Below are positions 56,960 through 64,000 of a stretch of DNA of 64,000 nt, piece by piece. The translations under genes were made by a program, and so were the position numbers. Every line of letters starts with the position of its first letter. Position 1 is the first letter of the stretch. The DNA comes from Vicugna pacos (taxonomy: Eukaryota; Chordata; Mammalia; Artiodactyla; Camelidae): contig NC_132993.1 in the NCBI RefSeq assembly GCF_048564905.1, forward strand, positions 10,935,001 to 10,999,000, written 5' to 3'. A model generated the notes under the pieces. The model did not search any database. It saw only the letters and a program-made list of their open reading frames with translations, and was not told where the DNA came from.

Positions 56960-57925
56960 TTTTTCCTGTACAAATATGCCCCTACTATCCTTACTTGGTT
57001 TTTATGGACTTTCTTTTTAATGTGGCTGCTGAGAAGAGGGTGAACATCGAACTGAACTGCTCTATAAAGATGGAATTTGAAAGGTTATGTAGTCGTTCAT
57101 TCAAACTGATCAAAATAAATGACTAGTCACGTGCCAGACTCTGTGTGGGCGTTGAGGATATAAACATGAATATGGTTAGGGGTCACTGTTACCATCACAG
57201 TTTTACACAGAGAGTGACACTAAAGTGACAGAACGTTAAAATCAACTGTCCAGAGTCATTCACCTGGTTCCTAGTGAAGCAGAGGTGAGACCTCAGTGCT
57301 CTGTACTGCTGTGACCCCCTGCTCCCCCTTCGTCTCTAATTTACCCGAAATCTGTGAGGCCAGACAATAGAAAGTCTAGATAATGTTTCAAGTCACAGAT
57401 TCCCTGTATTTTCCAAAGTTTCACTACCTAATTTTCCTGGTTCTCCAAAATGTATTTTTCTCCAACTGGAATTTTATTTCTATAGCAGGTATGACATCTA
57501 CAAGGCTTCTGTGCCCTCCTCCCACTGCCAGGCCCCCCAAATCCCAGCCCAAAGTGTGTACTATTTTGAAGTATAAGTCAAAAATAAAGGGACAAATGGA
57601 GATAAGTTTTTAGAAAGTAGATATATTATCCTGACTTTATAAAAGTTAGTTGTATGGCTCTTCTCTGTTCTCTTCAGTCCTATCCCAAGAGACACCACAG
57701 ACACCCCACTTTAGTTCTTCAACACTGTCCCCTCCAACTCTTCATTTTCTAGGTCATCCAGAGAACAGTCGGAGGACAGGTGCCCACCACATGATTCTGT
57801 GCACAGTTTGTACAGATCAAGGGAAATAAACAATGGGGTTTGAGCATGAAATCATTGGATTGGCTGGAAGAAATCCAAAAGGGAAAAATATTTGCCAGCC
57901 CAGAAGTAACATGAAGAATGGGTAT
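56960..57925. other. 3' flank of the trypsinogen gene
   Basis: An L2/MIR-like stretch lies at about 57090-57300. Otherwise nothing recognised. Confidence 0.4.
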
Positions 57926-58020
57926 TAGTCTGTTTGGGCCGCTATAACAAAAAAACCCCCACAGACTGGCTGGCTTACACCACAAGTATTAATTTTTCAC
58001 ATTTTGGGGAGCTGGGAAGC
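57926..58020 (-). mobile_element. Fossil LTR fragment, MLT1/MST (ERVL-MaLR) type, antisense
   Basis: GTCTGTTTGGGCCGCTATAA, then CACAGACTGGCTGGCTTACA and GGAGCTGGGAAG, is the reverse complement of an MLT1/MST LTR end. It stops where the duplicated trypsinogen-type block starts. Ancient and partial. Confidence 0.75.
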
Positions 58021-58625
58021 CTTGGTATTAGAGAGATAGATTATGTCTTAAAAATTAGTTATTAAAAGTCAAAGAGAGGGAATATATACATTGAGAAAAG
58101 AATATATACCTAACTCTACCTGACGTATGTCATTCTTCAGGTGATCCAGAGTTCTGTTTAACATTGTTTTTTGTGTCATTATCGAAGTCATACCTTGAAA
58201 AACCAAGAAGACCATGAGATGGGGTCTGCCTCTGACCATCCCAACTCACCTTTGTACTCAGGTCTGTGATTCACTCTGGCAACAATATTTGCTGTGATTG
58301 AGAAATGGAGGCCCCTCCAGATGACCATCTGGATCTCTCCTCTTACACTCTACCTGTTGCCCAGAATCCTTGGACTAGAGATGAGAGTGCTTGGTTGACA
58401 GATTGGTTGGTTGGTAGGTGGTAGTGGGGGCGGAATTTAAAGGGGATTATCCCCTCGTTCAACTGCATCACCCCAAGTATATTTGGAGAACCACCATGAA
58501 GACCATCATCTTTCTCACATTCCTGTACTTGCTGGTGTTTTATTTTCTTATCCAATACTGAAGTGAGAGACAGAGATAGGAACTAATTTTCAGGAAATGT
58601 GGTTTCCTGTGTAGGTCAGAAACTA
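58020..58625 (+). repeat. Trypsinogen-type promoter/leader block, copy 2
   Basis: The partner of 50757-51360, 7.26 kb away in the same orientation. It starts directly at the end of the MLT1/MST fragment, which marks the break point. Confidence 0.8.
58496..58534 (+). pseudogene. Orphan trypsinogen-type leader exon, copy 2
   Basis: It encodes MKTIIFLTFLYLL, a trypsinogen-like signal peptide, after ACC. The exon is 39 nt to a GTGTTT site (40 nt in the intact gene), so the phase to a following exon would be lost. No exon with IVGGY, AAHC, DNDIML or GDSGGP is seen between here and 64000. Upstream, AATTTAAAGG replaces a TATA box. It is probably a dead first exon. If it belongs to a live gene, the other exons lie beyond the window. 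Confidence 0.55.
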
Positions 58626-58629
58626 AGCA

Positions 58630-59750
58630 GCAGATACGGGTCTCCCTACTCCACGGAAACAACATGGGAATGTAAAGAATGTCTGAGAGGTGGCTAAGGA
58701 CGTGCAACAGGAAGTAGGAAACTCCCATCCTCCCTTTTCTTTCCAACTCTGATGATTACATGAGACCACATTATGTAACTAGTGTAACCATGTAGTTCAT
58801 CGATCAAATTGGGTCATTTTTGAGAATGAAAAGTGGCACAATGGATAATTCCAACAGGGCAGCATGCATAAATTAGAAGTGTCTCTAGCAAATCAAGACT
58901 ATATGTAACAACAGGACTCCAGGTCAATGCCACTGGCCCTTGCCCCTCTCAGCTTCCTCTCCACTGGATTCCTGGATTCAGATTTTGGTAAGAGCCAGAG
59001 ATGTGTCAGTTTTGGACCTTCTTGTTATAATATGAAAGTTAATGTTGTAGAATTTTCCTAGAGTTTGAAAATTGGCTGGAAACAGACAGCCTCGCACGTG
59101 GACAGGCCAGGGTTTCTACCTGCGTCACATCCTTCCTTGTGCTATTAGCTTCTGGACAGAACCAAGGTGCTTGGAGGGAGCCATTCATCCAGGACAAACA
59201 ACCTGCATATATTTCTTTACATCAAAAAGTCTTATTTTTGCCCCCCAGAACATTTCCAAGTTTTAGCACATCCCTCAAATGTAGAGCATCCTTGATTCCC
59301 CTTTCTTTTCTTCCTTCCTCGCTCCTTTTCTTCCTTCCTTCATGAAAAAAGCTCCTAAAATTATTTCATTCCAAGAATCCTTTTTTTTCCTCTAATAGGA
59401 AGGTAGGGAAGTAGAAATTTTTCTTAGTCTTTCTCTTGTCACATAATAGTTTCATCGTATCTTTTTCTCTCAATGAGGACTGCACACACAGTTGATATTA
59501 TAAAATATGAATGTTCTAGTATGCAGTTTTAGATAATGCATCCCATAAAATGACTTCAACTACTTGGACAGGAGGCAGTGGATTTCAAGGAAAGCACTGT
59601 ATCCAGAATCGAAAAAACTGTTTTCATCCTGGATCCAGCTCTTATTAACTTCTATGAAATGATGCAGTCTTCAGTTTTCCAATATGTAACTTCTGAAAAT
59701 TTAGAGCTTGATCGCACCTCTTATTCTTACATTGACTGTCCAATGTCATC
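58630..59750. other. Intergenic DNA, nothing recognised
   Basis: A CT-rich stretch lies near 59300-59345. No exon recognised. Confidence 0.4.
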
Positions 59751-59751
59751 A

Positions 59752-59848
59752 ACTGTCTTTTTTTTTTAATGGATGTACTGAGGATTGAACTCAGGACCTT
59801 GTGCATGCTAGGCATGCACTCTACCACTGAGCTATACCCTCTCCCCAG
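59752..59848 (-). mobile_element. Camelid Vic-1-type SINE (tRNA-Ala-related)
   Basis: In antisense the element reads GGGTATAGCTCAGTGGTAGA, then GTGCATGCCTAGCATGCAC, then GGTCCTGAGTTCAATCCTCA and ends in an A-rich tail (poly-T at 59757-59768 on the plus strand). It has pol III A and B box-like stretches. This is the short SINE typical of camels and llamas and is the main clue to the species group. Confidence 0.85.
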
Positions 59849-59849
59849 C

Positions 59850-62800
59850 AATGATTGTCTTGATTTGACTTATTTATTGTTGTTGTAGTTTTACTAATCA
59901 ATTATTGGCTCTAGCACTGATCTGCCTACCTTTAACAACTGGTCATATTAGCATTTTCCTATTGGGAGGTCCCTAAAGGTATGTCTGTGAAATTCGCTCA
60001 GCTTTTAAAAACATTTTTGTGTAGATAAATTCATTGTATCAGGTGTTCGGGAGAAAAGCTTACCTATGAACAATGCATTCTATATGTGTGTGTGTGTGAG
60101 TGTGTATATGTGGGCAGGAAAGAGAAATGCCAGTGAGAATGTCTGCTGCAAATTTAGGTTATTTTCAGAGAGCAGAGTTTGAGGTTTTTGTCTTCTTCTG
60201 TATTATTGAATTTTTACTGTGCTCTACTTCTGCTTAAGTTCCCGACATGACTGTGTAGCCTATTTCAAAAACCAAAAATCACCACCTCTGTATAATGCTT
60301 AGGGAGCCCAGGGTTAGGGATGCTTGGCCCAGAAACTGTCTTTCTTTCCTCTGGGATCTCTGCCTCGGCTCAGCTTGCTGCTGCTCTGTGATGAGCAATG
60401 CCTGACCGGGATGGCACAGGCACAAACTGGGGTTTCCTTTCATCCTGTACAACTGGAAACTGCAGAGACAATGGTGTCTCAAATGCCAAAATATACTAAT
60501 TTATATGGAAAAGTGTAGTTTTCAAGTGATAAAGGCCAAGCTAAAACAAATTTTATCAAAGAACATCAACTCTCCCTTAGTGGAAGGATTTACAGATCTC
60601 TCCTCCAGGTACCACACAGAGAGGGCCTCATGCTTCACTTAAATAGTTGCCACCTGTCATTAGGAAGTTCTTTCTTCCATTGAGTCATGATATGCTCTGT
60701 TATAATGTGCACTTCTTGGTTCCACTCTTGTCATATGGATCCTGATGGCACAATTTTGTATTTTCTTACATGTCAGTGTGTCGGGTATTTGACAGTATGT
60801 CCCATGTCTGCCTGGGGATCTCTTCTCCAGCCCACGGTCTCCTTAGCCAGCCCCACGGGGCAGGAGCTCCATTCCTCTCACCACACAGCGTATCATCCAT
60901 AGACAGAGTCTATTTGGCTATATCGGCTGAAATCAGTGGCAGCTGGAGCAGTTAATCTCCACAGGTCCCAGAAATGGGCAGGAGGAGGCAGATAAGATAG
61001 GCAGCTGGAGTGAGTGGGAAGACTGGGTCAGAGAGCCAGGGGAGGTCCTGGAAGATGGCTGTCAACCACAGAGGGATGGGAAGAAGGCAATAAGTTGGGC
61101 TCGAGGGTGACAGTTTGGATTCAGACTAGTAAGACCGAACACTTTTTCTGAGGAATTGGAAATCAAAGTGGGTATTGACACACACAAAAAAGTGGGGACA
61201 GGAGAAACCCATTTACTGGAGATGGCATGTCAAATGAGGACTGGGTCACAGGGAAATGGTTACAGCCCAGATGCTTGAGCAGAGAAGAGACAAGAGTTCA
61301 GGAGGATGACTGGCCATCATGGCTTGATGTTCTGTCATTGGCCTTGATATCCTTGAATTTCAACTGTCTAGGAATGGCATTATATCAAAATGTGAGTCAA
61401 AGCTGAGTCTGATAGTAGCACTTAATAGGCTAAAATAATTGGGGAGCTCCTTGGACAAGCTGGAAGATTTTTTACATTGTATGTTGTCTCTCGGGTGCCT
61501 TGATTCAGTCATCTGTGGAGTTGACTCACATTTTGATAAAACCTAGTGAGCTCACCCAGAAGACAATGGAGTTAGTTGACATGACTAGTGCTAAGTGAGC
61601 CTATCTTCTCTACTAACACTGCTAAATCATTTGATGACTGTCATTCGCAAGGATGAAATAGGAAAGTGACAGTGACTGTGAGCTCTGAGGGTTTCAGCAC
61701 TTGTGAATAATTGCTCACCCACTCATGACCCAGGATCCATAGGATCTTCCTAGAGTGGAATTCAAGATGGCTACATATTTTCTTTTCCTAATCCCCAAAC
61801 TATAGCTTCCAAAACTGCAATAGAAAAATATTTCTGAACAAAGTATTGTAACTCTTTGAATATCAAGTTATTTTGATTTAGGAAATGTATCCTGTAAAAG
61901 AAAGGTGTGTATATGGAGGGTAGCTGGGATGGATTGAGCCTGGAGACAAATCACCAAAAAACAAGCTTTCCTGATGAGGCTATAAATGTATTTGACAGAA
62001 AACTGTCTTTGTCAAAAAACTGATATGAGGTGTGAAGCATAATTTTTCCCTGTTTCTTGTCTTATTCCGTTTATGATGCTCTATTTTGACCTTCAGCATC
62101 ACTTTTACCTCCATCCATCTCTGTTTCTCTTCCTAATTCCATTTCCTTCCAACCCAGTAGGATATTTTCTCTCCATAAATACCTCACCAGCCAGCCCATC
62201 ATATTCAGAAATGGCAAGTTCCAAAATTATTTCATGGTGACATTTTCACATGCTGTTCTGACAGCTGTGGGTACAAGTTTACATACCTGAAAACTTCTAT
62301 GACAAAACTTAATTGTCCTTTTATTAGGTCTGCTTTACCATCTAATCTTCTAGGATGAAGGTAGGATATGGCTACAAATGGTAAGACAGAGCAACATGAA
62401 GTGAATTCTGACAGATATAATTAATTATGTTGGCACTCTAACAAAACTCTGATATATGGACAAAAGATCATGTTAAATTCTCTTATTTCCACATTATATT
62501 CTGTAAATATAGTATTCTTTTTATTCATGAGGATGTTACAGTCCAGAGACAAAAAAAAAAAATGAAGGAAAAATGAATGCTAGGACTCTGGTCCCAGATC
62601 TAAATGTTCTTTCCCACATACGTTATCATTGCTCCTACTTCGGTACAATTGTCTGTCTCTTGTCAGTCTCTTCTTTTCCCTGAACTGCTCTCTGTCACTT
62701 CAGTATCCTGGCCCTAAATCCCCAACCCTTACCTTCTTCCTTTTGTCCCTAAAACATTGTTTGAAGTAAAGGCAACAGTGAGATATTCTCTTCTCTTACC

Positions 62801-64000
62801 ATTACTAATTTCTTATCAAGCTGTACCTGATTATTGAAACTGAAAGCCAGTCCTGGTTCCAAGGTTCATTTTAGCAAGAAGGGACATTCTGTTCACTAGC
62901 ACAGATTTCCCTATGGCAAAGATGGAAATTCAGCTTAGCACAGACTTTCATGGTTAGCATCAAAGGTATTATACAAGCATATATAGTGAATTATAATCCT
63001 TTTGTACTTTTAGCACCCTGATTGCTTACTTCAATTTTTCAGTAAGTTCCTTCCTTTATCTTTTTTCAAGGAGATGAATTCTTATTTAAAATTGCCCCTA
63101 CACACTGGAGTGATAAGGGGCTAGCGTGGCCACAGTAACTGGTAAAGTATTAACCAGGAAAGGGCCAGAAGAAGCCAAGGAAAGGAAAAACAGACTCACT
63201 GAGGAAAAGGGTACAAAATCACCTTTAAAGGCCAGTGACTCTTACTCTTGCCAATACAAATGTCAATATGTTTGCTGGAGCCAATCAGCCTCCAATTTAG
63301 GTACAAGTTTAAATAATCCTCCAAGGCCACTAAGCCACGTGTGTGGAACATATTGGTGACAAACACAGATTAATTAACACAAACACATGCCTCTGGGCCA
63401 CCATGTGTTTGAAGTTAGGGAAAGAAATATAAGTACCGAACCATAGAAAATGCAGACAATAATATATATTTAGTCTGGAACGCAACCCAATTCTCCAGGG
63501 TCAAACTTCTCAGAAAGATGGTAATATCTCAGAAGTATAAGATATTTTGAAGGTCCAAGCTCCCACACAATCATGCAAAGAGGTCATCTTCAGATTTGTT
63601 CACCCATGTTACATAAATGACAAACACACATACATAGATACAGAGACACCTCACACTGACCCATTATTCCACTGGCCTCTTCAACAGAGGGCATTCTCCG
63701 AGTCACTCTCACTTAGAATACTAAGCTCTTTCACTTCATACCAGAACTGCTCTGCTCTGTACCCCTTCCACTCACAGCCACTCCCATTAGCCTTGGTTTT
63801 CCCCACCCTTATATTGTCCAACCACCTGCCTAGTACCATGTTGGTATGTGCATCACTAGAAGCCTTCAGCATGATTTTCGGTAGTTCACGGTGACTATTT
63901 TATTTAAATAGCTATTTTATTAAATAGCATAGGTTCACTTTAATATGCATTAGATTAAAAAATTCACAAAGACATAAAATATCAACATCTTTGCTGAAAA
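59850..64000. other. Gene-free intergenic DNA
   Basis: Mostly AT-rich. A short TG run lies at about 60085-60115. I looked for trypsin exon motifs on both strands (activation site, AAHC, GDSGGP) and for V segments, and saw none. No repeat family was identified with confidence. Confidence 0.4.

Noticed and set aside
59769-59845. Apparent tRNA-like sequence
   Set aside because: It is the tRNA-derived head of a SINE with a poly(A) tail, not a tRNA gene that could fold into a full cloverleaf.
1-64000. TRBD, TRBJ or TRBC segments, or a CRISPR array or operon
   Set aside because: No 12-RSS/J motif (FGxG) or constant-domain exon was seen, and the genome is clearly vertebrate. The D-J-C clusters should lie outside the window beyond position 1.

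Overview
This window is mammalian and holds the 5' part of a T cell receptor beta (TRB) locus: an array of TRBV gene segments, all on the minus strand from about 0.8 to 43.9 kb, next to a pancreatic trypsinogen gene on the plus strand (52.9-56.9 kb). The species group is read from an antisense, tRNA-Ala-like SINE at about 59.75-59.85 kb that matches the camelid Vic-1 type, together with artiodactyl-style L1 3' ends, LTRs and MIRs. A camelid (camel, alpaca or llama) is therefore the best guess. No D, J or C segment is visible.

Read along the minus strand from the trypsinogen side, the V order is: TRBV4-like pseudogene (43.7 kb), TRBV3 (38.7), TRBV2-like (34.4), TRBV5 (29.5), TRBV5 (26.0), a V relic (23.6), TRBV6 (22.1), TRBV7 (19.7), a probable TRBV8 (16.7), TRBV5 (11.6), a TRBV21/23-like relic (9.0), TRBV7 (4.6), TRBV5-like pseudogene (1.0). 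Nine genes are open in both exons. Each has a 46-49 nt leader exon, a short intron, a V exon with both cysteines and the FR2 tryptophan, and a heptamer-23 bp-nonamer recombination signal. TRBV3 carries a germline stop at its very last codon.

Most genes have the CRE-like TRBV promoter decamer about 75-110 bp upstream of the ATG. In the TRBV5 promoters that keep the decamer it is present twice, 14 bp apart. CTCF-core-like motifs, all in one orientation, lie roughly 0.45-1.1 kb upstream of many V leaders.

The trypsinogen gene is complete: five exons, 246 aa, enterokinase activation site, catalytic triad, twelve cysteines, TATA box and polyA signal. It is closest to bovine cationic trypsin as I recall that sequence. 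It is flanked at 51.2 and 58.5 kb by two diverged copies of a promoter-plus-leader-exon block from another trypsinogen-type gene. No further exons accompany either copy.

The intergenic DNA is mostly old repeats: L1, L2 and MIR pieces, hAT and Tigger DNA transposons, fossil LTRs of ERVL-MaLR and other ERV types, and simple repeats. 58.6-64 kb appears gene-free. Exon ends were placed by hand from splice signals and family alignment. TRBV subgroup names come from remembered human sequences and need an alignment to confirm.
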